Assembly (NCBI GenBank): GCA_024508675.1
Contig: JANINQ010000005.1
Location: 62,001-126,000, forward strand
From: Afipia sp.
GTDB lineage: Bacteria; Pseudomonadota; Alphaproteobacteria; Rhizobiales; Xanthobacteraceae
Reading direction: 5' to 3'
DNA: 64,000 nt
Shown here: positions 53,817-62,839 of the stretch, one piece after another
Position numbering within the stretch: position 1 is the first letter of the stretch
How the letters are laid out: the number at the start of each line of letters is the position of its first letter
Position numbers and translations under genes: made by a program
The notes under the pieces: generated by a model
Database searches by the model: none
What the model saw: only the letters and a program-made list of their open reading frames with translations
What the model was told of the DNA's origin: nothing

Positions 53817-53839
53817 GGCCGGCTCGTTCGCGCTGGCGT

Positions 53840-54271
53840 CTAGCGATAGACCTTGGCGGGATCGAACAGCTTGTCAGCGTCCACGAAGCTCAGCTTCGTC
53901 TCGCCGTCCTCTCCGGTGACGGCGCGGTAGAAGCATGAGCGCCGTCCGGTGTGGCACGCCGCACCGGCCTGCTCGACCTTGATCCACACCGCGTCCTGAT
54001 CGCAGTCCAGCCGCATCTCGACCACACGCTGGGTGTGCCCCGAGCTTTCGCCCTTCTTCCAGAGCGTCTTGCGCGAGCGGCTGTAGTACCACGCCTCGCC
54101 CGTCGCGATGGTCTTGCGCAACGCCTCGTCATTCATGTGCGCGACCATCAGCACGTCGCCCGATGCAACATCGGTGGCAACGCAGGTCACAAGACCGGAC
54201 GCATCGAATTTGGGCTGGAAATCCAGCCCCTCTTCGACGTCGTGTGAATGAGTGGATGAAGAAGCAGTCAC
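53840..54271 (-). CDS. hisI: Phosphoribosyl-AMP cyclohydrolase
   Basis: This 143-residue enzyme opens the adenine ring of phosphoribosyl-AMP in histidine synthesis. Metal-binding motifs are [10 protein letters not shown] (Asp/Cys site) and [11 protein letters not shown]; the catalytic/binding loop GESSGHTQ is present. It is the stand-alone HisI form, not fused to HisE. It follows folE by 48 bases on the same strand. Confidence 0.96.
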   Translation of the reverse strand: MTASSSTHSHDVEEGLDFQPKFDASGLVTCVATDVASGDVLMVAHMNDEALRKTIATGEAWYYSRSRKTLWKKGESSGHTQRVVEMRLDCDQDAVWIKVEQAGAACHTGRRSCFYRAVTGEDGETKLSFVDADKLFDPAKVYR

Positions 54272-54319
54272 ATCGGCACCTTATCGGGAAGGCGTCATGC
54301 CTTCCCTGTAAGGAAAGCC

Positions 54320-54988
54320 TTATACGCCACGGACCATATTGAGGAAACGGGCCTGCTCCTCGGGATTGTCCTGGAAAATCCCGGTATAGCGGCTCGTCAG
54401 CGTCTTCGCGCCTTCCTTGGCGATGCCGCGCACCGACATGCAGGTGTGTTCGGCTTCCATCACCACCGCAACACCGCGCGGCTTGAGGATGGCATTGATC
54501 GCACCGGCGACCTGCGCGGTGAGATGTTCCTGGGTCTGCAGGCGATGGGCGAAGGCATCGACCAGGCGCGCCAGCTTCGACAGACCCACCACGCGATCCA
54601 CCGGAGCATAGGCGATGTGCGCCTTGCCGTAGAACGGCATCACATGATGCTCGCAATGGGAGTGGAAGTTGATGTCGCGCATCAGCACGAAGTCGTCATA
54701 GCCCGCCGTCTCGCCGAAGGTGCGGTCGAGAATTTCAGCCGGGCACTGGGCATAACCCTGAAACAGTTCGTCATAGGCTTCGACCACGCGGCGCGGCGTA
54801 TCGAGCAGGCCTTCGCGGCCCGTGTTCTCGCCGATATAGGCCAGCAGCGTCTTCACCGCCGCCTCGGCCTCGCCGCGGGACGGGCGGACAATGCCCGGAT
54901 CGATGGCCGACGCCATGTAGTCCGAGGCAGGGATTTCGGATTTTTCCGCCGGCTTGCCGGTGCGGATCGGCTTGATTATCGCGTCCAT
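54320..54988 (-). CDS. folE: GTP cyclohydrolase I
   Basis: This 222-residue enzyme converts GTP to dihydroneopterin triphosphate, the first step of folate synthesis. The zinc ligands and active site show as [18 protein letters not shown] and [15 protein letters not shown] 54988 has GGAG about five bases upstream; an upstream ATG at 55012 would add eight residues. It precedes hisI by 48 bases and is divergent from the IscU-like gene. Confidence 0.96.
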   Translation of the reverse strand: MDAIIKPIRTGKPAEKSEIPASDYMASAIDPGIVRPSRGEAEAAVKTLLAYIGENTGREGLLDTPRRVVEAYDELFQGYAQCPAEILDRTFGETAGYDDFVLMRDINFHSHCEHHVMPFYGKAHIAYAPVDRVVGLSKLARLVDAFAHRLQTQEHLTAQVAGAINAILKPRGVAVVMEAEHTCMSVRGIAKEGAKTLTSRYTGIFQDNPEEQARFLNMVRGV

Positions 54989-55239
54989 TTCGTCTCCGTT
55001 CGACCGGCCCATGTTTTGGAGAGGGCCGGAGTGTCACCGGTCAGCCGCAGCAGCCACTCGGATCGATCGGGCCGCCGGACGCCTTCCGCGCATATTCGCA
55101 GCAAATCCGGGTAAATACCGTCTATATTTCCCCGCATCGCTGGGATGCAGGCGGTTTATTCCTGCATTCAGGTCATTATATAGGCTGAGGACCATGACCG
55201 CCAAGGGCAAGGGTCTTATGCAAGGGCCAATTCGACGCC

Positions 55240-55689
55240 ATGCTGAACGACATCTACAACAAGAAAATCATTGAGTTGGCCGGGAATATTCCGCGTCTTG
55301 GGCGGTTGCCCGATCCGGACGCCTCGGCCACGGCCCATTCCAAGCTCTGCGGCTCAACCGTGAAGGTCGATCTCAAGATGCAGGACGGCGTCGTCAGCGA
55401 TTTCGCCCATGACGTGAAGGCCTGCGCGCTGGGTCAGGCCTCCTCTTCCATCATGGCCCGCCATGTGATCGGCTCGAACGCCACGGAGCTGCGCGAACTG
55501 CGCGAAACCGTGCGCAGGATGCTCAAGGAGAACGGCGCACCGCCCGAAGGCAAGTGGGCGGACATCGCCATGCTCGAGCCGGTACGCGACTACAAGGCGC
55601 GCCATGCCTCCACCCTGCTGACCTTCGATGCGGTGGTGGATGCGATCGGCCAGATCGAGGCGAAGGCTGCCGCTCCAGCGCAAGCCTGA
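55240..55689 (+). CDS. IscU/NifU-N-like protein lacking a cluster-ligand cysteine
   Basis: This 149-residue protein has the IscU/SufU scaffold fold. Cys37 (SKLCGSTVKVD) and Cys62 (VKACALGQASSS) match the first two ligands. The third ligand position, in the usual HC motif, reads RHAS (Ala123). The Asp after the first Cys of IscU is Ser here (CGS). It may still bind a cluster with other ligands, deliver iron or act as an accessory. The same change may be shared by its relatives in Rhizobiales. It lies between folE and a repeat-bearing spacer. Confidence 0.85.
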   Translation: MLNDIYNKKIIELAGNIPRLGRLPDPDASATAHSKLCGSTVKVDLKMQDGVVSDFAHDVKACALGQASSSIMARHVIGSNATELRELRETVRRMLKENGAPPEGKWADIAMLEPVRDYKARHASTLLTFDAVVDAIGQIEAKAAAPAQA

Positions 55690-55720
55690 ACACCTAAGCG
55701 TATCTGAACATATCTCTCCG

Positions 55721-55811
55721 CGTCATGGCCGGGCATGTCCCGGCCATCCACGACTAGATGAAACACGAAGAAAGAAAGACGTGGATGCCCGCGACGAGCG
55801 CGGGCATGACG
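55721..55811. repeat. Inverted pair of intergenic repeats (atgGCCGGGCAT..CCCGGCCat type)
   Basis: Two 32-base units (55721-55752 and 55780-55811) each form a palindrome (ggccgggcatgtcccggcc; gcccgcgacgagcgcgggc). They share flanks cgtcatg/catccacg in opposite orientation. This looks like a known type of repeat pair in this group. Confidence 0.75.
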
Positions 55812-55820
55812 ACGTGTGTT

Positions 55821-56741
55821 TTACTTCCGCTCCGCTGCGGGCGCCGCCGCTCCGCCGGTCGGCGCATGAGCTTCAGCCGTCCGCGTGCCCGCTGCAGGCC
55901 GCATATCCTTGCTGGTCACATCGGAGATCATCGAAATCTCCGGCACATTCACAACGCGATCCTGCGCCTTCGGCGCGGTGCTGCCCACCACGTCATCGGA
56001 TGGCTGCCTGACGTCAGCCATGGTGTTGACGGTGACGAGATTGGTCAGCCGCAGTTCATCTGCGGACAGTTGATGCAGCGGCTCCCAGGGCGGGACACTG
56101 AGCGCGAGCGACAACAGATCGCCGGTGCCGCCCATGTCGAAGGTGTATTTCGCCAGACGGCCAATGTCGCGCTCGACGATCATGAGGTCGTCAGCAGAAT
56201 AACTCGCAGCCTTCGCATCGTCCGCGCGGTCACCCATCCAGATCTGGTGCACGCGCACACGCGCTCCCTCCGGCACAGTGCGTATATTGCCCGCCAGCAG
56301 CAGGAACGCGCACATTGATTCACAATAGGCGTCTGGAAGAATGCTGCGCCTGTCGTCGCTCGCGATCACGAGGCCGACAGTGGTGCGCAGACCAAGGCCG
56401 CGCCAGCGCCGCCCGAGCGTGATGGCATCCAGCACCGAGCCCCCGCTGGAATCGAGCACGACCGTGCTGCCCTTGAGATTGCGCCCCTTCACGAACTCGT
56501 CGAACTTCGCAGGCGTCTCGGATGTGATGACGCCGACGGCGCCGATCCAGCCGGAGCAATCGCGCTCGCACGACGCCTGCGCGTCATGCCATTTGAAGGT
56601 CATCGGGAGCTTGCGTTCTTCGAGTGCCGAGGATGCACCAATGGTGCCGCCGAGCGTGGCCGGGCCAGGCAGAGCAAGACAGATCGCGGCGGCGCAAAGT
56701 CGCGCCCAGCCGCTCCAGTTTAGCGACCTCACGGCGTTCAA
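55821..56741 (-). CDS. Exported ClpP/crotonase-fold protein
   Basis: TTG 56741, preceded by GGAAGGAA at ideal spacing, is the likely start and gives 306 residues with an N-terminal signal (GWARLCAAAICLALPGPATL). The core looks ClpP-like: VLDSSGGSVLDAITLGR (oxyanion Gly-Gly), Ser142 in YCESMCAFLLLAGN and His165 in VRVHQIW. The C-terminal 90 residues are low complexity. It could be a periplasmic serine protease or a non-catalytic relative. ATG 56807 is an alternative start but has a poor leader. Confidence 0.72.
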   Translation of the reverse strand: MNAVRSLNWSGWARLCAAAICLALPGPATLGGTIGASSALEERKLPMTFKWHDAQASCERDCSGWIGAVGVITSETPAKFDEFVKGRNLKGSTVVLDSSGGSVLDAITLGRRWRGLGLRTTVGLVIASDDRRSILPDAYCESMCAFLLLAGNIRTVPEGARVRVHQIWMGDRADDAKAASYSADDLMIVERDIGRLAKYTFDMGGTGDLLSLALSVPPWEPLHQLSADELRLTNLVTVNTMADVRQPSDDVVGSTAPKAQDRVVNVPEISMISDVTSKDMRPAAGTRTAEAHAPTGGAAAPAAERK

Positions 56742-57014
56742 CGTGGTTCCTTCCCCGCCCCAATCAATAACGGCATCGGACCCGACCCGCAGCGACGATT
56801 CCGTCACACGGGTGTTATGGAAAACGTACTAGGGGTTAGGATTCGCGTCCATGCGACTTTTGCTGCGACGCAGTCAAAATCATGCGATAGTTTGTATAGT
56901 GTGGCGCGGAAGACAACATGTTGCGGTTCCCTGCACGGGAACTCATCATCCAACCGCTGACATCACCAACAGCCGCCGAAGAATCCGGCACGCCCCCCCC
57001 GCCAAGGCAACTTC

Positions 57015-57350
57015 ATGAAACATTCCACGCAATGCCCCGATTGCACCAGCGGACTGCAAAATCTGCCGCGCAACGCCGGCCGCGGAATGATCTGGATCTA
57101 TCGCCACACCCTCTCGCCGCTGGTGGGGTTCAACTGCCGTCACCTGCCGACATGCTCCGTCTATGGCGACGAAGCCATCGGGCGTTTCGGCCTGTGGGCC
57201 GGCGGCTGGATGACGCTGGCGCGGCTGCTGCGCTGTCAGCCGTGGGGCACCTCGGGCATCGATAACGTGCCGAATGAAATCCCGAAAGATGCGCGCTGGT
57301 ATCTGCCATGGCGTTATGCGCGCTGGCGCGGCGTCAATAACGGTGGCTAG
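57015..57350 (+). CDS. yidD: Membrane protein insertion efficiency factor YidD
   Basis: This 111-residue YidD has the conserved pattern IYRHTLSPLVGFNCRHLPTC and SVYGDEAIGRFG, followed by RLLRCQPWG. YidD assists YidC in membrane insertion. It lies apart from rnpA/rpmH, where it is found in many bacteria. In Rhizobiales a yidD near thrS is the usual position, from memory. It is divergent from the ClpP-like gene by 273 bases and convergent with the MFS gene. Confidence 0.93.
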   Translation: MKHSTQCPDCTSGLQNLPRNAGRGMIWIYRHTLSPLVGFNCRHLPTCSVYGDEAIGRFGLWAGGWMTLARLLRCQPWGTSGIDNVPNEIPKDARWYLPWRYARWRGVNNGG

Positions 57351-57359
57351 GCACGTTCG

Positions 57360-58490
57360 TCATCGGCGCGACAGGAGCACCGAGATCACCGCGAATACGA
57401 GGAAGCCGACGCCGACATAGCCGATGGCGTAATACATCTCGCGCGCGAACAGGACGCCGCCGATCCCCGAACCGATCGCCTGACCGACATAAAGGCCGGA
57501 TGTGTTCAGCGAAACCGTCGCGCTGGCGAATGCGGGTGCGGCGCCCGCAAGGCGAACCTGCTGCATCGAGTTGACCGACGAGAATGCCATCCCCCAGGGG
57601 AACATCGATGCCAGCATCAACGGCACGAAGCCTGCACCAAATGCCCACATCGCGATTCCGAGCAACATGACCGCGATTGCCACGAGAGATGTGCGATAGC
57701 CGCCCCATGAATCGACAACGCGGCTTGCGATCACGTTGCCGATAAACCCCATCACGCCGTAGATGCTGAACGCAATGATGGCCAGTTGAGCATCGCCGCC
57801 GAGCTTCGCGAACAGCGGTCCGAGATAGGTAAACACCACGAACTGACCGGAAGTCTGCAGCACCGTAATGACAAGCAACAACACGATCAGCGGGTTGCGC
57901 GCGAGATCGGCCCATGTCTTGAGCTCGACCGGTGTACCGACCAATCCGTGGGGAATGCGCGAGATCAGCATCGCGAGATTCAAAAGCGCGATGATACCGA
58001 TGCCGCCATAGGCAACGCGCCAGCTGACATGATTTGCGACATAGGCCACCAGCGGCAGACCGATGGCGAGCGCCAGCGACCAGCCGAGAAACACATAGGA
58101 CATGGTGCTGCCGCGCCGCTCCGGCGGCACCATCATCGCAGCCGTTCCTGCCGCCTGCGGCGTAAACAACGCAGCAACCGCAAGCATCAGCAACCGGATC
58201 GTCATCAGTGCCGCATAGTTCGGCGCGAGCATCGATGCAAACTGTGCCGCGGCCATGACGGCAACACTGATGGACAACAGAATTCGCCGGTCCACGCGGC
58301 TGGTCAGCCAGGCGGACACAGGCGAAGCAATGCAAAGCACGAAAGCGCCGAATGTAATGAGCAGTCCGGCCTCACGGATCGAGACGCCGAACTCTTGCGA
58401 CAACTCCGGCAGCATTCCGGCCGGCGCGACAATACTCACGCCAGTTACGAAATTGCCGAGCATCAGGGCTGTGGGGGCAAAGCGTTTCAC
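57360..58490 (-). CDS. MFS transporter (DHA1 type)
   Basis: This 376-residue membrane protein has about 12 hydrophobic segments and the MFS loop motif between TM2 and TM3 as AWLTSRVDRRILL. TM4-5 region PPERRGSTMSYVFLGWSLAL resembles the arabinose/purine-nucleoside efflux group (AraJ, NepI). The substrate is unknown. No regulator is adjacent. Confidence 0.88.
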   Translation of the reverse strand: MKRFAPTALMLGNFVTGVSIVAPAGMLPELSQEFGVSIREAGLLITFGAFVLCIASPVSAWLTSRVDRRILLSISVAVMAAAQFASMLAPNYAALMTIRLLMLAVAALFTPQAAGTAAMMVPPERRGSTMSYVFLGWSLALAIGLPLVAYVANHVSWRVAYGGIGIIALLNLAMLISRIPHGLVGTPVELKTWADLARNPLIVLLLVITVLQTSGQFVVFTYLGPLFAKLGGDAQLAIIAFSIYGVMGFIGNVIASRVVDSWGGYRTSLVAIAVMLLGIAMWAFGAGFVPLMLASMFPWGMAFSSVNSMQQVRLAGAAPAFASATVSLNTSGLYVGQAIGSGIGGVLFAREMYYAIGYVGVGFLVFAVISVLLSRR

Positions 58491-58676
58491 GCCGTGTTGT
58501 TAGCACACGAACAGTTAAATGCAATTGCATGAAAGCCATGCGCACCGGAGCTGACCCATGAAATTTTATCTTCCAACAGTGAAGAAAAAGTCCTGCTTGC
58601 CGGTGTTGCAAGACGCTGCGCCCAACGAGCGCGCGTGACGGATTACCCTCACCGTCCGAATGAAGCGCGATGCCGA

Positions 58677-59921
58677 TCAGCGCGTCGGCACCGTGGCAGA
58701 AGCCGGCGCTCCGGAAGTGCCGGGGAGACGAGCGGGAAATGCGCCACCGGTTGCGCAGACTGCCGAAAGCAATGTCCACGCATTATCGAGCCCCCGCGTC
58801 TCTATCTCGAACTGAGTGCGGTTCGCCTTTCCGTCCGGCAGCGCCATGCTCTCCCCGATCTGCAGGCGCGGTTTGGCGAAGAAATCCCTGACGGTGTCGG
58901 GCTTGATCCCTGCATTCCATACTTCATAGACGCCCCATCGCGAGGGCGTATTGCCAAATGCTACCGGACTGTCGGCACCCGAAATCATTTCGACCGACGT
59001 CGCGGCGGTTTCCTTGTCAACCTCACGAATGAACATCAGCCGCACACGATCCCGCCGATCACATAACAGACGCCATTCGAGCGTACGAAACGCTTCATCC
59101 TTCTTTTTAATCCAGACCATTTTCCGCACATATGGACGCGACCATGGCTCGACCGTCCAGGCCGTCTGCACGAAATCGCGTTTATCGATTCCAAAGCGAT
59201 AGAGCTCCTGCCGCGTCAGAACATGCCAGCTTTCAAAACTGACGGTCTTGATGAGCTCTACAAGCTCATGACTGATCCCCATCGCTTTCACAAATGACGC
59301 GGTCTCCCGGTCGGACTGGCTGCGCTGACGGGCCATGACCTCCTCTCGTTGCCGCTCCGTCGGATGTCCTGTGAACCGGAGGACAATCTTCGAACTGTGC
59401 ACCCCCAACCCGGCATCAGGCGCAACCTCGCGCGCCGTTGCGCCCAAAAACAGGTAACTACAGGCAGAATTGCACATGGCGCCACGCGTTATCAGCTTGG
59501 CTTCGATCTCTCCGCCCGCAGCCTTCAGCTTGAGGCACTGATCGTCGATTTGCGTTCCGGCACATGCACTGACGACGGTTTTCCCCACGCCTGCCACTGC
59601 ACGCCGTTCTCGCAATATTCGGCCGATGGCAAGTCCATCCCGGAAAGATCCGCCCGGCGAATGGAAAAAGAAGGGCAGTTGCTCGGTGCCCTTCGCCTTC
59701 TTCAGAAACTGGCGAACGCGCGCGGCGGCTCCAATTTCGACCTTACCTTCGACGGCGATCCACCGGTCGCATCCCGGCCCACAGGAATCCGCAGGGCCCT
59801 TTGCAACATAAATCTGGAGCTTGGGCGCATGTCCCGGGAGGTCCGGAACCGATGGCGCTGCGACCGCGATGCGCGATACGGCCAACAGTCCCACCGCAAG
59901 CGCAATAACGCGGGCTTTCAT
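58677..59921 (-). CDS. Exported ClpP-fold protein with C-terminal extension
   Basis: ATG 59921 gives 414 residues with a signal peptide (MKARVIALAVGLLAVSRIAV, cleavage near AVAAPS). The ClpP-like core has FFFHSPGGSFRDGLAIGR (Gly-Gly), Ser152 in MCNSACSYLFLGATAR and His175 in GLGVHSSKI. A 200-residue C-terminal domain of unknown type follows. It is a distant relative of the protein encoded at 55821. Upstream is a divergent region shared with thrS. Confidence 0.72.
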   Translation of the reverse strand: MKARVIALAVGLLAVSRIAVAAPSVPDLPGHAPKLQIYVAKGPADSCGPGCDRWIAVEGKVEIGAAARVRQFLKKAKGTEQLPFFFHSPGGSFRDGLAIGRILRERRAVAGVGKTVVSACAGTQIDDQCLKLKAAGGEIEAKLITRGAMCNSACSYLFLGATAREVAPDAGLGVHSSKIVLRFTGHPTERQREEVMARQRSQSDRETASFVKAMGISHELVELIKTVSFESWHVLTRQELYRFGIDKRDFVQTAWTVEPWSRPYVRKMVWIKKKDEAFRTLEWRLLCDRRDRVRLMFIREVDKETAATSVEMISGADSPVAFGNTPSRWGVYEVWNAGIKPDTVRDFFAKPRLQIGESMALPDGKANRTQFEIETRGLDNAWTLLSAVCATGGAFPARLPGTSGAPASATVPTR

Positions 59922-60109
59922 TCCAATAACCAAAGTAGAGGCGGAGACCAATTCCGTCAGCGTAACAAGGCAATTTGACACCGTAAACGCCGTTCCGGCA
60001 CGCTCCACTGCTTCAACAGCCTCTGTTGCACAGGGGCCGATGCCTGCTATATCCGTGCTTTACCGCTTACCTGCGTTCGTTCGCGGGAGTGAGCAACAAG
60101 GAGAATACC

Positions 60110-62143
60110 ATGACTGAGAATCCGGAATCCGGCTTCAAATTCGGCCTCGCCAACCTCAAGCCCGCCGACAGCAGCAGCAAGGTCAAAGTCACCTTCCCCG
60201 ACGGCGCGACGCGCGAATATCCCAACGGCACCACCGGCCTCGACATCGCCAAGGGCATCTCGCCCTCGCTGGCGAAACGCACCGTGGCCATGGCGCTCGA
60301 TGGCGCACTGACTGATCTTACCGATCCGATCACGCATGATGCGAAGATCGACTTCGTCAACCGCGAGGACCCCCGCGCGCTGGAATTGATCCGGCACGAC
60401 GCTGCGCACGTGCTCGCCGAAGCGGTGCAGAGCCTTTGGCCCGGCACGCAGGTCACCATCGGCCCGGTGATCGACAACGGATTTTATTACGACTTCTTCC
60501 GCAACGAGCCGTTCACGCCGGAAGACTTCGCCGCCATCGAAAAGAAGATGCGCGAGATCATCGCGAAGGATCAGCCGTTCACCAGGGACGTCTGGGACCG
60601 CGAGAAGACCAAGCAGGTGTTCCGCGACAAGGGCGAGAACTTCAAGGTCGAACTGGTCGATGCCATCCCCGGCAACGAGCCGATCAAGATCTACTATCAG
60701 GGCGACTGGTTCGACCTGTGCCGCGGTCCGCACATGACCTCGACCGGCAAGGTTGGCAACGCCTTCAAGCTGATGAAGGTGGCCGGCGCCTACTGGCGCG
60801 GTGACAGCAACAATCCGATGCTGACCCGCATCTACGGCACCGCCTTCGCCAAGCAGGAAGACCTCGATGCTTACCTCAAGCAGCTTGAGGAAGCGGAGAA
60901 GCGCGACCATCGCCGCCTCGGCCGCGAGATGGACCTGTTCCATTTCCAGGAAGAAGGCCCCGGCGTCGTGTTCTGGCACGCCAAGGGCTGGACCGTGTTC
61001 CAGGAGATCATCGCCTACATGCGCCGCCGCCTCAAAGGCGACTATGACGAGGTGAACGCGCCGCAGATGCTCGACAAGTCGCTGTGGGAAACCTCCGGTC
61101 ACTGGGAATGGTACCGCGAAAACATGTTCGCGGCGCAGTCGGCCGGTGACGAGGCGGAAGACAAGCGCTGGTTTGCGATCAAGCCGATGAACTGCCCCGG
61201 CCATGTGCAGATCTTCAAGCACGGGCTGAAGAGCTATCGCGAACTGCCGATCCGCATCGCGGAGTTCGGCATTGTGCATCGCTACGAGCCGTCAGGTGCG
61301 ATGCACGGCCTGATGCGCGTGCGCGGCTTCACGCAGGACGACGCGCATGTGTTCTGCACCGAGGACCAGCTCGCCGACGAATGCCTCAAGATCAATGATC
61401 TGATCCTGTCGACCTATGACGACTTCGGCTTCGACGGCGAACTCACCGTCAAGCTGTCGACCCGCCCCGACAAGCGCGTCGGCTCGGACGAGGCATGGGA
61501 TCATGCCGAGGGTGTGATGACGCGCGTGCTGGAGCAGATCAAGGCGCAGTCCGGCAACCGCATCACCACCTCGATCAATCCGGGCGAAGGCGCGTTCTAC
61601 GGGCCGAAGTTCGAATACGTGCTGCGCGACGCTATCGGCCGCGAATGGCAGTGCGGCACCACGCAGGTGGACTTCAATCTGCCGGGCCGTTTCGGCGCGT
61701 TCTACATCGACGATCACTCCAACAAGGTGACGCCGGTGATGGTCCATCGCGCCATCTGCGGATCGCTGGAGCGTTTCACCGGCATCCTGATCGAGCACTT
61801 CGCGGGTCACTTCCCGCTGTGGCTCGCGCCGGTGCAGGCGGTCGTCACCACGATCACCTCGGACGCGGACGATTACGCGCGCGAAGTGGTCGCTGCCTGC
61901 CGCAAGGCGGGGCTGCGCGTCGAGATCGATCTTCGCAACGAGAAGATCAACTACAAGGTGCGTGAGCATTCGCTGGCGAAGGTTCCTGCCCTGCTCGTGG
62001 TCGGCAAGAAGGAAGCCGAAACCCGTCAGGTTTCGATCCGCCGTCTCGGCAAGGAAGGCCAGAGCGTGGTGCCGCTCGATGAGGCACTCAAGGCCCTGAC
62101 CTACGAGGCCCTGCCGCCGGACCTGAAGCGCGCACAGGGCTGA
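60110..62143 (+). CDS. thrS: Threonyl-tRNA synthetase
   Basis: This 677-residue class II synthetase has a TGS domain (about 22-85, [20 protein letters not shown]), the SAD/editing domain, the catalytic core with [24 protein letters not shown] (zinc Cys), [20 protein letters not shown] and DAHVF (zinc His), and the anticodon-binding C-terminus. ATG 60110 has AAGGAG seven bases before it; the frame is open upstream. No T-box was seen. The N-terminal 20 residues extend beyond the E. coli protein. Confidence 0.97.
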   Translation: MTENPESGFKFGLANLKPADSSSKVKVTFPDGATREYPNGTTGLDIAKGISPSLAKRTVAMALDGALTDLTDPITHDAKIDFVNREDPRALELIRHDAAHVLAEAVQSLWPGTQVTIGPVIDNGFYYDFFRNEPFTPEDFAAIEKKMREIIAKDQPFTRDVWDREKTKQVFRDKGENFKVELVDAIPGNEPIKIYYQGDWFDLCRGPHMTSTGKVGNAFKLMKVAGAYWRGDSNNPMLTRIYGTAFAKQEDLDAYLKQLEEAEKRDHRRLGREMDLFHFQEEGPGVVFWHAKGWTVFQEIIAYMRRRLKGDYDEVNAPQMLDKSLWETSGHWEWYRENMFAAQSAGDEAEDKRWFAIKPMNCPGHVQIFKHGLKSYRELPIRIAEFGIVHRYEPSGAMHGLMRVRGFTQDDAHVFCTEDQLADECLKINDLILSTYDDFGFDGELTVKLSTRPDKRVGSDEAWDHAEGVMTRVLEQIKAQSGNRITTSINPGEGAFYGPKFEYVLRDAIGREWQCGTTQVDFNLPGRFGAFYIDDHSNKVTPVMVHRAICGSLERFTGILIEHFAGHFPLWLAPVQAVVTTITSDADDYAREVVAACRKAGLRVEIDLRNEKINYKVREHSLAKVPALLVVGKKEAETRQVSIRRLGKEGQSVVPLDEALKALTYEALPPDLKRAQG

Positions 62144-62157
62144 GGCAATCGAATCTG

Positions 62158-62190
62158 TTTATGAGGTCTCGTTTTTAGAGACCTCATAAA
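62158..62190 (+). terminator. Hairpin after thrS
   Basis: A perfect 13-bp inverted repeat (62158-62170 with 62178-62190, loop gttttta) lies 14 bases after the thrS stop. No T-run follows, but the AT-rich foot suggests termination. Confidence 0.55.
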
Positions 62191-62275
62191 CTGCAAAGCC
62201 TTGTTATCGCCGCGCGGATTGCCGATATCAGCGCCGCGCACCTTGATGATGCGCGTCAACATCCCCGGATACCTC

Positions 62276-62839
62276 ATGCTTTATGCCATCGATCTTCTGA
62301 CCACGCGCAGATCCATCAAGCCGGTGGAGATGACCGGCCCCGGCCCCTCGCCCGCCGAACTTGAGACCATTCTCACCGTCGGCGCGCGCGTGCCGGATCA
62401 CGGCAAGATCGTGCCGTGGCGCTTCATCGTGTTCGAAGGCGATGCACGCGTGAGGGCCGGAGAGATTTTCGCAAAAATCTTCCGGCTGAAGAACGTCACC
62501 GCGACTCCGGATCAGGTGGAGACCGAGAAGAAGCGCTTCACCCATGCGCCACTCGTGATCGCCGTTGTCAGCAAGACATCGCACCATCCGAAGGTGCCTC
62601 CGTGGGAGCAGGAACTGTCGGCGGGCGCCAGTGCTATGAACATCGTCCACGCCGCGCACGCGCTCGGCTACGCCGCAAACTGGCTGACGGGCTGGATGGC
62701 GTTCGACCGCGACGTGCTCAGCGCACTGGGTCTTTCCCAGGACGAGAAAATCGCAGGCTTCATTCACATCGGCCGCTCGGTGCGGCCTGCGGATGACCGG
62801 CCACGCCCCGCGCTCAACGAGATCGTCACCCGCTTCTGA
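62276..62839 (+). CDS. Nitroreductase family protein (YdjA-like)
   Basis: ATG 62276 gives a 188-residue FMN-dependent nitroreductase. The family signatures are LLTTRRSIKPVEMTGPGPSP at the start, VGARVPDHGKIVPWRFIVF, ASAMNIVHAAHALGYAANWL and the C-terminal IHIGRSVRP. The short YdjA-like form is favoured by length. Starts at 62201 or 62246 are possible. Confidence 0.88.
   Translation: MLYAIDLLTTRRSIKPVEMTGPGPSPAELETILTVGARVPDHGKIVPWRFIVFEGDARVRAGEIFAKIFRLKNVTATPDQVETEKKRFTHAPLVIAVVSKTSHHPKVPPWEQELSAGASAMNIVHAAHALGYAANWLTGWMAFDRDVLSALGLSQDEKIAGFIHIGRSVRPADDRPRPALNEIVTRF

Noticed and set aside
59922..60109. Possible T-box or amino-acid leader before thrS
   Set aside because: No T-box sequence or threonine-rich leader peptide is visible, and T-boxes are not expected in this group.
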